A DNA stretch of 64,000 nt from Curtobacterium sp. MMLR14_010 (GCF_001865015.1 NZ_MJGV01000046.1:191304-255303); one strand, 5' to 3'; counted from the stretch's first letter, positions 1 through 8,709 are shown. Notes: generated by a model from the letters alone, not told the origin. Program-made: numbers and translations.

Positions 1-27
1 GGACGTCACCCGGGCCTCCCGTCCGTC
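1..27. repeat. right arm of a GACGGGAGGC-family palindrome, cut by window edge
   Basis: Bases 11-27 (CGGGCCTCCCGTCCGTC) match the right arm of the dispersed palindrome whose complete copies include 17864-17907. The left arm would lie before base 1. The rest of 28-82 shows no gene. Confidence 0.55.
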
Positions 28-82
28 CGCCAACAGGCGCGACGCGCGCGCCCTGCGGACATCGGGTGACGGTCCGCTCGCG

Positions 83-88
83 TAGGGT
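83..88 (+). promoter_or_regulatory. -10 box TAGGGT, leaderless start of ABC ATPase
   Basis: TAGGGT is followed by six bases and then the ATG at 95. There is no Shine-Dalgarno sequence, so transcription probably begins at the start codon. Confidence 0.6.
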
Positions 89-94
89 TGGGGC

Positions 95-877
95 ATGCCC
101 TCGGTTGTGCGCTTGTCAGACGTGTCCGTGGTCCGGAACGGGGCCACCATCCTCGACGCGGTCTCGTGGGAGGTGCAGGACGACGAGCGGTGGGTCGTGC
201 TCGGTGCGAACGGCGCCGGCAAGACCACCCTGCTGCAGGTCGCGGGCGCGCAGAGCTTCCCGACCTCGGGTGAGGTCGAGGTCCTCGGGACCGAACTCGG
301 CGGCGCCGACCTGTTCGAGCTCCGGCCCCGCATCGGCTTCGCGTCCACCGCACTTGCCCGTCGCATCCCGGTGACCGAGAAGGTCATCGACGTGGTCCTC
401 ACCGCCGCGTACTCGGTCACGGGTCGCTGGAACGAGGAGTACGAGGAGCTCGACGTCCGTCGCGCCCAGCGCGTGCTCGACGAGTGGGGCCTCGGGTCCT
501 TCACCGACCGGACCTTCGGCGAGCTCAGCGACGGCGAGCAGAAGCGCGTGCAGATCGCCCGAGCGGTCATGACCGACCCGGAGATCCTGTTCCTCGACGA
601 GCCGGCCGCGTCGCTCGACCTCGGCGCCCGCGAGAGCCTGGTGCGGACCCTCGGCGGGTACGCGCAGAGCTCGGACTCGCCGGCGATCGTCATCGTGACG
701 CACCACGTCGAGGAGATCCCCGCCGGCTTCACGCACGCGCTGATCCTGTCCTCCGGCCACATCCAGGCCGCCGGCCCGATCGACGACGTCCTGACCGACG
801 CCACGCTGAGCGAGGCCTTCGGCATCGCCCTGACCGTGACGAAGGACGCCGGACGCTTCACGGCGCGCGCCGCCTGA
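95..877 (+). CDS. ABC transporter ATP-binding protein
   Basis: This is a 260-residue ATP-binding cassette. Visible motifs are Walker A GANGAGKTT near residue 40, the signature LSDGEQKR near 147, Walker B ILFLDEP near 165 and the switch histidine in VTHHVEE near 205. It resembles the stand-alone, iron-complex/molybdate-like ATPases of Actinobacteria. No permease or binding protein is adjacent, so the substrate cannot be named; it may act with a distant permease or as a soluble ATPase. The ATG is supported by a -10 box six bases upstream. The family call is secure; the substrate is unknown. Confidence 0.9.
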   Translation: MPSVVRLSDVSVVRNGATILDAVSWEVQDDERWVVLGANGAGKTTLLQVAGAQSFPTSGEVEVLGTELGGADLFELRPRIGFASTALARRIPVTEKVIDVVLTAAYSVTGRWNEEYEELDVRRAQRVLDEWGLGSFTDRTFGELSDGEQKRVQIARAVMTDPEILFLDEPAASLDLGARESLVRTLGGYAQSSDSPAIVIVTHHVEEIPAGFTHALILSSGHIQAAGPIDDVLTDATLSEAFGIALTVTKDAGRFTARAA

Positions 878-923
878 CCCGGTTCGACGACGTGTCCTGC
901 TCCCGCTCGGGCCTGCTGTCTGG

Positions 924-1007
924 TAACGTGGACGGCTGGCGTGAGCCGCAGACTTCCGGGGCGACCGCCCCGCTCTCAACACCGCTATCCACCCAAGGAA
1001 TCACCTC
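924..1007 (+). promoter_or_regulatory. promoter and leader of rpmE2
   Basis: TAACGT at 924-929 is a plausible -10. The roughly 70-base untranslated leader that follows contains a perfect hairpin, CGGGGC/GCCCCG with a four-base loop, at 957-972. Autoregulatory L31 leaders are described in Actinobacteria; I cannot test this one against the covariance model. No clear Zur palindrome was seen. Confidence 0.4.
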
Positions 1008-1256
1008 ATGAAGACCGAGACCCACCCCGAGTACCGCGCCATCGTCTTCCGCGACCTGGCCTCCGGTGAGACGTTCCTGACGCGATCGACCGCGAACAGC
1101 GACAAGACCATCGAGCTCGACGGTGCCACCTACCCGGTGATCGACGTCGAGATCTCGTCCGCGTCGCACCCGTTCTACACGGGCAAGCAGCGCATCCTCG
1201 ACTCGGCCGGTCGCGTCGAGAAGTTCAACCAGCGCTTCAAGGGCTTCTCCAAGTAA
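1008..1256 (+). CDS. rpmE2: 50S ribosomal protein L31, type B (zinc-free)
   Basis: The 82-residue product opens [16 protein letters not shown] and ends [11 protein letters not shown], the type B L31 pattern. It has no cysteine at all, so it lacks the zinc-binding CxxC pair of type A L31. Type B copies commonly replace zinc-bound L31 when zinc is scarce; whether a type A paralogue exists elsewhere cannot be seen here. The start has AAGGA eight bases upstream and a structured leader. It is monocistronic, ending before two terminator hairpins. Confidence 0.96.
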   Translation: MKTETHPEYRAIVFRDLASGETFLTRSTANSDKTIELDGATYPVIDVEISSASHPFYTGKQRILDSAGRVEKFNQRFKGFSK

Positions 1257-1274
1257 GCAGCCCCACGCGTCACA

Positions 1275-1304
1275 CGGGCGGTCCTCCTCCGGGAGGGCCG
1301 CCCG
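1275..1304. terminator. hairpin after rpmE2
   Basis: Arms CGGGCGGTCCTCC and GGAGGGCCGCCCG pair around a 4-base loop with one G-T pair, 18 bases after the rpmE2 stop. No T-run follows, as is usual for high-GC terminators. Confidence 0.75.
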
Positions 1305-1344
1305 TTCGCGTTGGCGGCACACGTCTCCGCGATCGCGCCCCCAC

Positions 1345-1384
1345 ACGAACAATGCGCCCCCGCATGCAGGGGCGCATTGTTCGT
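1345..1384. terminator. bidirectional terminator between rpmE2 and exonuclease
   Basis: Perfect 16-bp arms (ACGAACAATGCGCCCC and its complement) surround an 8-base loop. The hairpin lies between convergent genes and can serve both strands. Confidence 0.8.
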
Positions 1385-1410
1385 TGCGGGGCGCGATGTG
1401 GTGTCTGTGC

Positions 1411-2157
1411 TCAGTCGGCGGTGCGGTGGGGCCAGCGGCCGTCGGCGATGAAGGACGGGTCGCGCTTCTTGCGCATGTAGTCCTGGAACGAGACGGCCTG
1501 GTCGGCGCACCAGGCGACCTGCTTGCGGTGGAGTTCCTCGGCCGAGACGGTGAGGTCGTCGGGGTACTTCAGCGCGATGGCCTGCGCGACACGGCCGGCA
1601 GCGATGGCGTCCGCGCCGGCGTCGTGGGCGTCGGAGAGGGTGACGCCGTAGGTCTCCGCGGCGGCCTCGAGCGTGCGCTTGCCCTTGCGGTAGGTGTCGA
1701 GCGCCTTGTCGATCACGAGCGGGTCGACGACGTTGCCGATGACGGGGGAGGCGATGCCGTGCCGCTTGGCCTCTCTGTCGAGCAGCGTGAGGTCGTACGG
1801 GGCGTTGTAGATCACCAGGGGGATGCCCCGGGCGAAGACGGCCTCGATCGCGAGGACGATCTCGGCGACGACCTCTCCTGCAGGACGGCCCTCGGCCTGG
1901 GCGCGCTCGGTGCTGATGCCGTGGACCGCGGAGGCCTGCTCGGGGATGGGCACGCCGGGGTCGGCGAGCCAGGCACCCTCGACGATGCTGCGCCCGGTCA
2001 TGTCGATCAGGCCCACGTGGGCGGTGACGATCCGGGCGGTCTCGACGTCGATGCCGGTGGTCTCGAGGTCGAAGACGCCGAGTGCGTGCCACCAGGGACG
2101 AGCTGAGAGGTCCTGAGCGGTGGCCGGGGCGTCCAGCTCGGTTGCGGAGTACGTCAC
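1411..2157 (-). CDS. DEDDh 3'-5' exonuclease (DnaQ-like)
   Basis: The 248-residue protein carries the DnaQ-type exonuclease signature: FDLETTGID (Exo I Asp and Glu) near residue 30, YNAPYD (Exo II Asp) near 118 and the HDAGADA His/Asp pair near 178. Such stand-alone proteins remove 3' nucleotides from DNA or RNA and often act as proofreading or repair exonucleases. No polymerase subunit gene lies next to it, so calling it the replicative epsilon subunit would overreach. The GTG start is supported by a leaderless -10 box. It is convergent with rpmE2. Confidence 0.9.
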   Translation of the reverse strand: MTYSATELDAPATAQDLSARPWWHALGVFDLETTGIDVETARIVTAHVGLIDMTGRSIVEGAWLADPGVPIPEQASAVHGISTERAQAEGRPAGEVVAEIVLAIEAVFARGIPLVIYNAPYDLTLLDREAKRHGIASPVIGNVVDPLVIDKALDTYRKGKRTLEAAAETYGVTLSDAHDAGADAIAAGRVAQAIALKYPDDLTVSAEELHRKQVAWCADQAVSFQDYMRKKRDPSFIADGRWPHRTAD

Positions 2158-2163
2158 ACCACG

Positions 2164-2169
2164 AGGCTA
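2164..2169 (-). promoter_or_regulatory. -10 box TAGCCT, leaderless start of exonuclease
   Basis: On the minus strand TAGCCT is followed by six bases (CGTGGT) and then the GTG at 2157. Confidence 0.6.
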
Positions 2170-2198
2170 ACCGGAGCGACCGACACCTCGACGCGACG

Positions 2199-2234
2199 CG
2201 CCCGCCGGGAGCGTGTGGGGCCTCCCGGCGGGCG
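2199..2234 (-). terminator. terminator of treS
   Basis: Arms CGCCCGCCGGGA and TCCCGGCGGGCG are perfect 12-mers with a 12-base loop, just after the treS stop at 2246. Confidence 0.75.
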
Positions 2235-2245
2235 TGGGGTGGGGA

Positions 2246-3991
2246 CTACGCGGCGGGGGCCGCCGGCGCTGCCGGGACCTGCTGCGTCGGTGCGGCACCG
2301 ACGTGCAGCCAGTAGAACGACTGCGTGCCGAGGGTCAGCGTGACCTTGCCCTCGTCGTCGAACGAGGGGAACGACGCGCCACCGAACAGGTCGTACAGCG
2401 GGCGTCCGGCGTACTCGGGAGCCGAGATCGTCGCCGTCGTGGCGTTGACCGCGAAGGAGAACACGCACAGGACGTCCTCGGCGGACGGGCCGAACTGCGT
2501 GCCGGCGCCCTCCCACGAGCGGACGAACGCCAGGACGCTCTCGTTGTCGGTCTGCTGCACGGCCAGGGAGCCCATGCCGAAGACCGGGTGGGCCTTCCGC
2601 ACGTGGATGACGTTCCGCACCCAGTGCAGCAGCGAGCGGGACTGCGCGAGCTGGGCCTCGACGTTCACCTGCGCGTAGTTGTAGACGAGCGACTGGACGA
2701 CGGGCAGGAAGAGCTTGCCCGGGTCGGCGCTGGAGAACCCGGCGTTGCGGTCCGGCGTCCACTGCATCGGCGTGCGCGAGGCGTCGCGGTCCGGCAGCCA
2801 GATGTTGTCGCCCATCCCGATCTCGTCGCCGTAGTACAGGAACGGCGAGCCGGGCAGCGAGAACAGCAGCGCATGGATGAGCTCGAGCTCGGCGCGGGAG
2901 TTGTCGAGCAGCGGCGCGAGACGACGGCGGATGCCGATGTTCGAGCGCATCCGCGGGTCGTAGCCGTACCAGCCGTACATCGCCTGGCGGTACTCCTCGC
3001 TGACCATCTCGAGGGTGAGCTCGTCGTGGTTGCGGAGGAACACGCCCCACGCGGCGCTCTCCGGCACGTCGAGCGTCTCGGAGAGGATCGCGGAGAGCTC
3101 CTTGGCGTGCTGGGCGCGGAGCGAGTAGAAGATGCGCGGCATCACCGGGAAGTCGAACGCCATGTGGCACTCGGGCTCCTCGTCGGTGCCGAAGAACGCG
3201 GCGGTCTCGCGGGGCCACTGGTTCGCCTCGGCGATGAGCACGCGGCCGGGGTACTCCTCGTCGACCATCTTGCGCATCTTCTTGATGAACTCGTGGGTCT
3301 CCGGCTCGCCCTCGCCGTTGCCCTCCTCGGACTCGAAGAGGTAGGGGATGGCGTCGAGTCGCAGGCCGTCGACACCGAGGTCCAGCCAGTGCCGGATGAC
3401 GTCGTAGATGGCCTCGACGACCGCCGGGTTCTCGAAGTTCAGGTCGGGCTGGTGCGAGAAGAACCGGTGGAAGAAGAACTGGCGACGGACCGGGTCGAAC
3501 GTCCAGTTCGACTCCTCGGTGTCGACGAAGATCACGCGGATGTTCTCGTAGTGCTCGTCGGTGTCGCGCCAGACGTAGAAGTCGCCGTACGGGCCGTCCG
3601 GGTCCTCGCGGGACTGCTGGAACCACTCGTGCTGGTCCGAGGTGTGGTTGATCACCATGTCGATGACGATGCGCATGTTGCGCTCGTGCGACTTCGTGAC
3701 GAGCTCCCGGAACTCCTCGAGCGTGCCGAACTCCGGCAGGATCGCCTTGTAGTCGGAGATGTCGTAGCCGCCGTCGCGCAGGGGCGAGCGGAAGAACGGC
3801 GGGAGCCAGAGCGCGTCGACGCCGAGCCACTGCAGGTAGTCGAGGCGGCTGATCAGCCCCTGGAGGTCGCCCGTGCCGTCACCGTTCGAGTCCACGAAGG
3901 ACCGGATCATGCACTCGTAGAACACGGAGCGCTTGTACCAGAGCGGATCGAGCGTCAGTCCGGGCAGCTGGATCGGGGCTGTGAAGGTCAC
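2246..3991 (-). CDS. treS: trehalose synthase (maltose glucosylmutase)
   Basis: The protein converts maltose and alpha,alpha-trehalose reversibly in the cytoplasm. From the chosen GTG it is 581 residues, the usual TreS length. GH13 landmarks appear in order: WYKRSVFYE and NGDGTGDLQG at the N-terminus, DMVINHTS, DGLRLDAIPYL (nucleophile Asp), IAEANQWP (acid/base Glu) and RNHDEL (third acidic residue), then a C-terminal beta domain. The open frame runs further upstream to 4198, but that part is unlike TreS, overlaps the divergent hydrolase, and GAGGAG lies four bases before 3991. No fused or adjacent maltokinase is present. Confidence 0.93.
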   Translation of the reverse strand: MTFTAPIQLPGLTLDPLWYKRSVFYECMIRSFVDSNGDGTGDLQGLISRLDYLQWLGVDALWLPPFFRSPLRDGGYDISDYKAILPEFGTLEEFRELVTKSHERNMRIVIDMVINHTSDQHEWFQQSREDPDGPYGDFYVWRDTDEHYENIRVIFVDTEESNWTFDPVRRQFFFHRFFSHQPDLNFENPAVVEAIYDVIRHWLDLGVDGLRLDAIPYLFESEEGNGEGEPETHEFIKKMRKMVDEEYPGRVLIAEANQWPRETAAFFGTDEEPECHMAFDFPVMPRIFYSLRAQHAKELSAILSETLDVPESAAWGVFLRNHDELTLEMVSEEYRQAMYGWYGYDPRMRSNIGIRRRLAPLLDNSRAELELIHALLFSLPGSPFLYYGDEIGMGDNIWLPDRDASRTPMQWTPDRNAGFSSADPGKLFLPVVQSLVYNYAQVNVEAQLAQSRSLLHWVRNVIHVRKAHPVFGMGSLAVQQTDNESVLAFVRSWEGAGTQFGPSAEDVLCVFSFAVNATTATISAPEYAGRPLYDLFGGASFPSFDDEGKVTLTLGTQSFYWLHVGAAPTQQVPAAPAAPAA

Positions 3992-4096
3992 CGTGCTCCT
4001 CGTCGTCAGAGACGGACCGGTTGGCACCAGGCCCGCCCCGGACACGATAGGCGGCTCCGGCCGAACGTGTTCCAGGGTCAGGGCGAACGGCAGTCC

Positions 4097-4102
4097 TAGA
4101 CT
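4097..4102 (+). promoter_or_regulatory. -10 box TAGACT, leaderless start of hydrolase
   Basis: TAGACT is followed by seven bases before the ATG at 4110. This favours that start over the in-frame ATG at 4146. Confidence 0.55.
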
Positions 4103-4109
4103 GACGCGG

Positions 4110-5120
4110 ATGCGATCGCCCGTCCTCTCCCCGTACCAGTCGCTGATGGCCTCGACCCCGGTCGTGCACCGTGCCGTCGAGGTCGACGGCCGGACCACGC
4201 ACTACTGGGAGTACGGCCCGACCGACGCCACGCAGACCGTCCTCGCGGTGCACGGGTTCCGCGGGGACCACCACGGGCTCGAGTCGATCGCCGCACACCT
4301 GGTCGGCGTGCGGGTCATCGTGCCGGACCTGCCGGGCTTCGGCGTGTCGGACCCGCTGACCGTGTCCGACGTCGACGCGTACGTCGGGTGGCTCCGCGGC
4401 TTCCACGCCGCCCTCGGGCTCGACCGGAGCGCCGTCGTGCTCGGGCACTCGTTCGGCTCGATCGTGGTGTCGGCTGCGGTGGCCGCCGGACTCGACACCC
4501 GGCTCCTGGTCCTCGTGAACCCGATCGCGGCCCCGGCCCTGCAGGGTCCGCGCGCCGTGGGCACCGGCATCGCGATCGCGTACTACCGCGCCGGTGCTGC
4601 CCTGCCCCGGCCGCTCGGACTCGGGGTGCTCCGCAACCGGGCGGTCGTCCGCGCGATGAGCGTCGCGATGCTGAAGTCGCACGACCCCGACCTGCGCCGG
4701 TGGGTGCACGACCAGCACGACCGGTACTTCTCGGCGTTCGCGGACCGGACGAGCGTGCTCGAGGCCTTCCGGACGTCGGTCACCCACGACGTGTCCGAGT
4801 ACGCGGACCGGATCACCGTCCCCGTGCTGCTCATCGCGGCCGAGCGCGACGACATCACCGCCGTGCCCGAGCAGCGCGCCCTGGCCGCCAGTCTCCCGGA
4901 CGCCGAACTGGTCGTCATCCCGGGCGTCGGCCACCTGGTGCACTACGAGACGCCGGCCGCGGCGGCCGAGGCGACGCTGCGACGCATGGCGGACCCCGTG
5001 CGGAAGCCGGGCCGCGCTGCCAAGCCGGGTCGAGCCTCCAGGCCGGACCGGCGGAGCGCGTCGGACCGGGGGACCACGGCGGACCGGGGGACCACGTCGG
5101 ACCCGGAGAGCGCGTCGTGA
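4110..5120 (+). CDS. alpha/beta hydrolase
   Basis: The 336-residue protein has an alpha/beta-hydrolase fold: oxyanion-region HGFRGDHHG near residue 50, nucleophile elbow GHSFGS near 113, late acidic segment AERDDITAVPE near 250 and the catalytic His in GVGHLVHYE near 275. The substrate is unknown. The last 40 residues are a Lys/Arg/Ser-rich tail built partly from tandem repeats (see 5046-5105) and are not part of the fold. Its stop overlaps the start of the next gene by four bases, so the two are probably translationally coupled. Confidence 0.85.
   Translation: MRSPVLSPYQSLMASTPVVHRAVEVDGRTTHYWEYGPTDATQTVLAVHGFRGDHHGLESIAAHLVGVRVIVPDLPGFGVSDPLTVSDVDAYVGWLRGFHAALGLDRSAVVLGHSFGSIVVSAAVAAGLDTRLLVLVNPIAAPALQGPRAVGTGIAIAYYRAGAALPRPLGLGVLRNRAVVRAMSVAMLKSHDPDLRRWVHDQHDRYFSAFADRTSVLEAFRTSVTHDVSEYADRITVPVLLIAAERDDITAVPEQRALAASLPDAELVVIPGVGHLVHYETPAAAAEATLRRMADPVRKPGRAAKPGRASRPDRRSASDRGTTADRGTTSDPESAS
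5046..5105 (+). repeat. coding minisatellite at hydrolase 3' end
   Basis: Degenerate 18-base units around GCGGACCGGGGGACCACG repeat about three times and encode the motif ADRGTT/SDRGTT. The unit is a multiple of three, so copy changes would keep the frame. Confidence 0.6.
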
Positions 5121-6196
5121 CCCGCCTGCGGATCGGGATCGACTGCCGGTACGTCCGCATCGGACGCCACGACGGCATCAGCCGGTTCACCGCCGGGATC
5201 GCCGCGCACCTGCCGGACCGCCACGACGCCGTGCTGCTGGTCAACGACGAGCGGCAGCTGGCCCCGTTGCCACAGCACCTGCCGTGGGAGCTCGTGCCGG
5301 CGCCGACCGAGCCGGGCGAACCGCTCGTCGCCCGACGGGTGAACCGACTCGGGCTCGACGCCGTCTTCTCGCCCATGCAGACGATGGGCTCGCGCGGACG
5401 GTCCTACGCCCTCGTGTTGACCCTGCACGACCTCATCTACTACCGGAACCGCACGCCCCCGCGTGAGTTCTCGTGGCCGCTCCGACTGGGCTGGCGGGCC
5501 TTCCACCTGGCGTGGTGGCCACAGCGGATGCTGCTGAACGGCGCCGACGGTGTCGTGACGGTCTCCGAGACGACGGCGGGGCTGATCGCGGACCACCGCC
5601 TGACGAAGCGGCCCGTCACCGTGGCGTACAACGCAGCCGACCCGGCGGCGCCGCGGCCGGCCGGGGGAGCGCGGACGAAGTCGCTCGTCTACATGGGGTC
5701 GTTCATGCCGTACAAGAACGTCGAGACGCTCGCGGCGGCGCTGCCGCTCCTCGGCGCGGACTGGACGCTGCACTGCATGTCGCGCGTGTCGGAGGCCGAC
5801 CGGACGCGGCTCGAGGCACTCGCGCCGGCCGGGGCGGTCGTGTTCCACGACGGGGCCTCGGACGAGGAGTACCTCGATGCGCTGCGGTCTGCGACGGCGC
5901 TCGTCACGGCGTCCCACGACGAGGGCTTCGGGATCCCGCTCGTCGAGGCGATGGGCGTCGGCACCCCCGTCGCGGTGAGCGACATCCCGATCTTCCGAGA
6001 GATCGGCGGCGACGTGGCGGAGTACTTCGACCCGGACTCGCCTTCCGCCGTGGCGGCTGCCGTGCGTCGGCTCGACGGGCGGTGGGACGAGGCGTCGGCC
6101 GCGTCGCTCGACCGTGCGGCGCGGTTCCGCTGGGCGGACTCGGCCGAGCAGGTCGTGCGGGCCGTCGAGCGTGCCGTGGCGGACCGGCGGGGCTGA
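5117..6196 (+). CDS. GT4-family glycosyltransferase
   Basis: The GTG at 5117 overlaps the hydrolase stop (GTGA) and gives 359 residues. The N-terminal domain has an IDCRYVRIGRHDGISRFT glycine-rich start. The C-terminal GT-B half shows VYMGSFMPYKN and the nucleotide-sugar site ASHDEGFGIPLVEAMGVGTPVAVSD, with the E-x7-E pattern of GT4 enzymes. Acceptor and donor are unknown; mannosyl or glucosyl transfer to lipid or polysaccharide would be typical. Coupling to the hydrolase suggests a shared small pathway. Confidence 0.88.
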   Translation: MTRLRIGIDCRYVRIGRHDGISRFTAGIAAHLPDRHDAVLLVNDERQLAPLPQHLPWELVPAPTEPGEPLVARRVNRLGLDAVFSPMQTMGSRGRSYALVLTLHDLIYYRNRTPPREFSWPLRLGWRAFHLAWWPQRMLLNGADGVVTVSETTAGLIADHRLTKRPVTVAYNAADPAAPRPAGGARTKSLVYMGSFMPYKNVETLAAALPLLGADWTLHCMSRVSEADRTRLEALAPAGAVVFHDGASDEEYLDALRSATALVTASHDEGFGIPLVEAMGVGTPVAVSDIPIFREIGGDVAEYFDPDSPSAVAAAVRRLDGRWDEASAASLDRAARFRWADSAEQVVRAVERAVADRRG

Positions 6197-6209
6197 GACG
6201 GGCTACCGG

Positions 6210-6983
6210 TCAGACGCTGCCCGGTACCGCCGTCAGGACGGTGGCCCCCGGGAACTCCTTGAGCACGATCTTCTGCGCCGCGTCGGCCACCGCAGCGAGT
6301 CCGACGCCGGTGCCGGCGGTCTCGACGATCACCCGCTGCTCCTTGGCGTCGTCGGAGCGCGCGCCGCCCTCGTGGTCCGTGTCCCAGACGCAGTGCACGC
6401 GGAGCACGCCGCCGATCGCCTTGACGTCCTCGGCCACGGCGAGCCGCTCCGCGCTGACATCGGCGGACTCGGACACGCCGACGACGACGTCGCCGAAGTC
6501 GGTGACCGCGTACACGTGGACGCCGGTGCCGCTGGACGAGGCCGCAGCGCCGCTGACCTGCCGGACCAGCTCGGCGCGGCGGGCGTGGCTGAGGTCCTCG
6601 TCGGCGCGCAGGGCGGTGACGACATCGTAGCTGATGAGCGAGGTCTTCGTGGGCTCCGCGGTCTTCGCCGACGCGATACCCGAGACGTCGCGGACGTCCG
6701 CCGTGAACTGCGCGGCGCTCCGTTCCGGTCGGGGGACGATCCCGCCGACGCCGTTCTGCACGCTGGACACGATGAGGCCCAGGACCACGACGATGACCAC
6801 GGCTGCGACGACGACCCCGACGACGAGCAGGGACCACGACCGGACCCGCTGCGGGCCGCTCCGCGTGGCGACGGCGCCGGTCTCCGTCCCGAAGGCGCGG
6901 TCGAGGTCGTCGTCGTCCTGTGTCGTGGCGCCCGTCGGCTGCTCGCGCTGCCAACCGGTGCCACCCGGACCCTCGATCGTCAT
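6210..6983 (-). CDS. hypothetical single-pass membrane protein
   Basis: I do not recognise this 257-residue protein. An acidic N-terminal region (TTQDDDDLDRAFG) precedes one strong membrane segment of about 22 hydrophobic residues near 52-74 (VVGVVVAAVVIVVVLGLIV). The remaining 180 residues are a probably extracytoplasmic domain rich in Val, Ala and Asp without cysteines. The topology predicts an N-in membrane anchor with an outside domain. The ATG has GGGGGTG just upstream. It is convergent with the glycosyltransferase and has no functional partner nearby. Confidence 0.65.
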   Translation of the reverse strand: MTIEGPGGTGWQREQPTGATTQDDDDLDRAFGTETGAVATRSGPQRVRSWSLLVVGVVVAAVVIVVVLGLIVSSVQNGVGGIVPRPERSAAQFTADVRDVSGIASAKTAEPTKTSLISYDVVTALRADEDLSHARRAELVRQVSGAAASSSGTGVHVYAVTDFGDVVVGVSESADVSAERLAVAEDVKAIGGVLRVHCVWDTDHEGGARSDDAKEQRVIVETAGTGVGLAAVADAAQKIVLKEFPGATVLTAVPGSV

Positions 6984-7123
6984 GTCACCCCCGGTGTCGC
7001 ACGCGGCACGGACGTCGTGTCGTCGAGTGCTTCAGGATCGTAGTCTGGCTGCCCGAGCGGACACGCCAGCGCCGGACAACGATCGCGCAACGACCGCTCC
7101 GGGCGACCCGGGCGCCGTGCGGT

Positions 7124-7762
7124 TCAGTTCCGCTGCTCGAGCGGGTTCTGCTCGTCGAACGCCTCGGACTCCGGCGCTTCCGGCAGCTCCTCGACCGGGT
7201 CGTCGAAGCGGACGAGCTCCGCGTGGAAGCGCTCCGGGTCCCAGCGGAACGAGTGGATCGAGCCGTTCCGGATCGGCGTGTGTCGGCGGTCGGCGGTGCC
7301 GGGTGCGGCGGCGTTCACCACGCTGCGGATGACGGCACCGTGGGTCGCGACGACGATGACCCCGCCGTCGAACCGCACCGCGATCTCCCCGAGGGTCTCC
7401 GTGACGCGGGCGAGCAGCGCCGACTTCGACTCCCGGCCGGGGATGGCGTCGTGCGGGTACTGCGCCAGGACCTCGTCGTCCGTCAGCCCCTCGGCATCGC
7501 CGTAGGCCCGCTCGGCCAGCCCCGGGTAGGCCGTGGGAACCGGGAGCCCGAGCCGTTCGGCGATGACCGACCCGGTCTCGAAGGCCCGCGAGAGCGGCGA
7601 GGCGACGACCGCGTCGAACGAGCGCCGTGCGAGCAGCTCCGCGGCGGCGCGTGCCTGCTGGCGTCCGGTGTCGTTGAGCGGGATGTCGGTCGAGCCCTGG
7701 ATGCGGCGCTCGGCGTTCCAGTCGGTCTCGCCGTGCCGGACGAGGTACAGGTGGGTCGTCAC
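7124..7762 (-). CDS. histidine phosphatase family protein (phosphoglycerate mutase-like)
   Basis: The 212-residue protein begins with the diagnostic LVRHGETDWN, whose histidine forms the phospho-enzyme. It has the second catalytic region VVATHGAVIRSVVN near residue 150 and an acidic loop PGLAERAYGDAEGLT between. Members are phosphatases or cofactor-dependent mutases for phosphosugars and nucleotides; the substrate cannot be read from sequence. The C-terminal 30 residues are acidic and probably disordered. It runs in the same direction as the upstream sirtuin but with its own likely promoter. Confidence 0.9.
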   Translation of the reverse strand: MTTHLYLVRHGETDWNAERRIQGSTDIPLNDTGRQQARAAAELLARRSFDAVVASPLSRAFETGSVIAERLGLPVPTAYPGLAERAYGDAEGLTDDEVLAQYPHDAIPGRESKSALLARVTETLGEIAVRFDGGVIVVATHGAVIRSVVNAAAPGTADRRHTPIRNGSIHSFRWDPERFHAELVRFDDPVEELPEAPESEAFDEQNPLEQRN

Positions 7763-7768
7763 CCCACG

Positions 7769-7774
7769 ATCATG
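7769..7774 (-). promoter_or_regulatory. -10-like box CATGAT before histidine phosphatase
   Basis: CATGAT followed by six bases precedes the GTG at 7762. The first base deviates from TANNNT, so support is weaker than for the other leaderless starts. Confidence 0.4.
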
Positions 7775-7862
7775 ACAGAGCAGCCCGACGGGCCCGTCAG
7801 CCCGCCAGCGGCCCCGCCAGGGCGCGAGCCGCTCGGTCAGCCCGCCAGCCCCTGCCAGGGGC

Positions 7863-8696
7863 TCAGCCCGCCAGCCGCTCCGCCAGGGCGACCAGCGTCT
7901 CCGTGGTGCCGCCCTCGATCTTCACGGCGGCTCGGCGGTCGCTGCGGGTGGCACCGCGGTTCACGATCACGACGGGGTGCTTCCGCCGGGCCGCGTGGTC
8001 GACGAGCCGCACGCCGGAGTTCACCGTGAGCGAGGACCCGACGACGAGCAGAGCGTCCGCGTCGGCCACGATCGACACCGACTCGGTGAACTTCTCCGTG
8101 GGGACGAACTCGCCGAAGAACACGACGTCCGGCTTCAGCACGCCACCGCAGACCGAGCAGCCCGGCACGACGAAGCGCTCGACGTCGGTGATCTCCACGT
8201 CGCCGTCCGGCTGGAGCTGCACGGACCCGGGTTCGTCGATCCAGGGGTTCAGGCCGTCGATGGTCGCGGCGAGGTCGGCGCGGGCGAAGACCTGCCCGCA
8301 CGTCAGGCAGAGGGCGCGGTCCATCGACCCGTGGATCTCCACGACCCGACGTGAGCCGGCGCGGAGGTGCAGGCCGTCGACGTTCTGGGTGATGACCCCG
8401 GTGACGACCCCGCGGTCCTCGAGCGTGGCGAGGGCACGGTGGCCGTCGTTCGGCCGGGCGGCGGCGAAGGTGCGCCAGCCGAGGTGCGACCCGGCCCAGT
8501 AGCGCTGGCGCTTGCTCGGGTCGGCCAGGAACTCCTGGAACGTCATCGGCTTGCGCACGACGCGGCCAGCGCCGCGGTAGTCGGGGATGCCGGAGTCGGT
8601 GCTGAGCCCGGCCCCGGACAGCACGGCGATCCGCTTGCCCGCCAGCAGCGCAGCGGCCTGGTCGAGGTCGGTGCTCGTCGCGTCGCTCGTCGCCAT
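7863..8696 (-). CDS. NAD-dependent protein deacetylase, Sir2 family
   Basis: The 277-residue sirtuin shows the NAD-binding GAGLSTDSGIPDYRG, the TQNVDGLH core with its catalytic neighbour IHGS, and a zinc module with two CxxC pairs (CLTC and CSVC). VVGSSLTVNSG forms the last NAD contact. It removes acyl groups from lysines using NAD. An alternative GTG at 8705 lies inside the probable -10 box, so the ATG at 8696, which follows that box by seven bases, is preferred. It is divergent from the RNA methyltransferase. Confidence 0.93.
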   Translation of the reverse strand: MATSDATSTDLDQAAALLAGKRIAVLSGAGLSTDSGIPDYRGAGRVVRKPMTFQEFLADPSKRQRYWAGSHLGWRTFAAARPNDGHRALATLEDRGVVTGVITQNVDGLHLRAGSRRVVEIHGSMDRALCLTCGQVFARADLAATIDGLNPWIDEPGSVQLQPDGDVEITDVERFVVPGCSVCGGVLKPDVVFFGEFVPTEKFTESVSIVADADALLVVGSSLTVNSGVRLVDHAARRKHPVVIVNRGATRSDRRAAVKIEGGTTETLVALAERLAG

Positions 8697-8703
8697 CAGG
8701 TTC

Positions 8704-8709
8704 ACGGTA
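8704..8709 (-). promoter_or_regulatory. -10 box TACCGT, leaderless start of sirtuin
   Basis: TACCGT then seven bases precede the ATG at 8696. The box overlaps an upstream in-frame GTG and so decides the start. Confidence 0.55.

Noticed and set aside
878-1007. Zur operator upstream of the zinc-free L31 gene
   Set aside because: No AT-rich palindrome resembling a Zur box was found in the promoter or leader.
3992-4198. Long N-terminal extension of trehalose synthase
   Set aside because: The extra 69 residues are unlike TreS, overlap the divergent hydrolase promoter and start, and the GTG at 3991 has a GAGGAG site.
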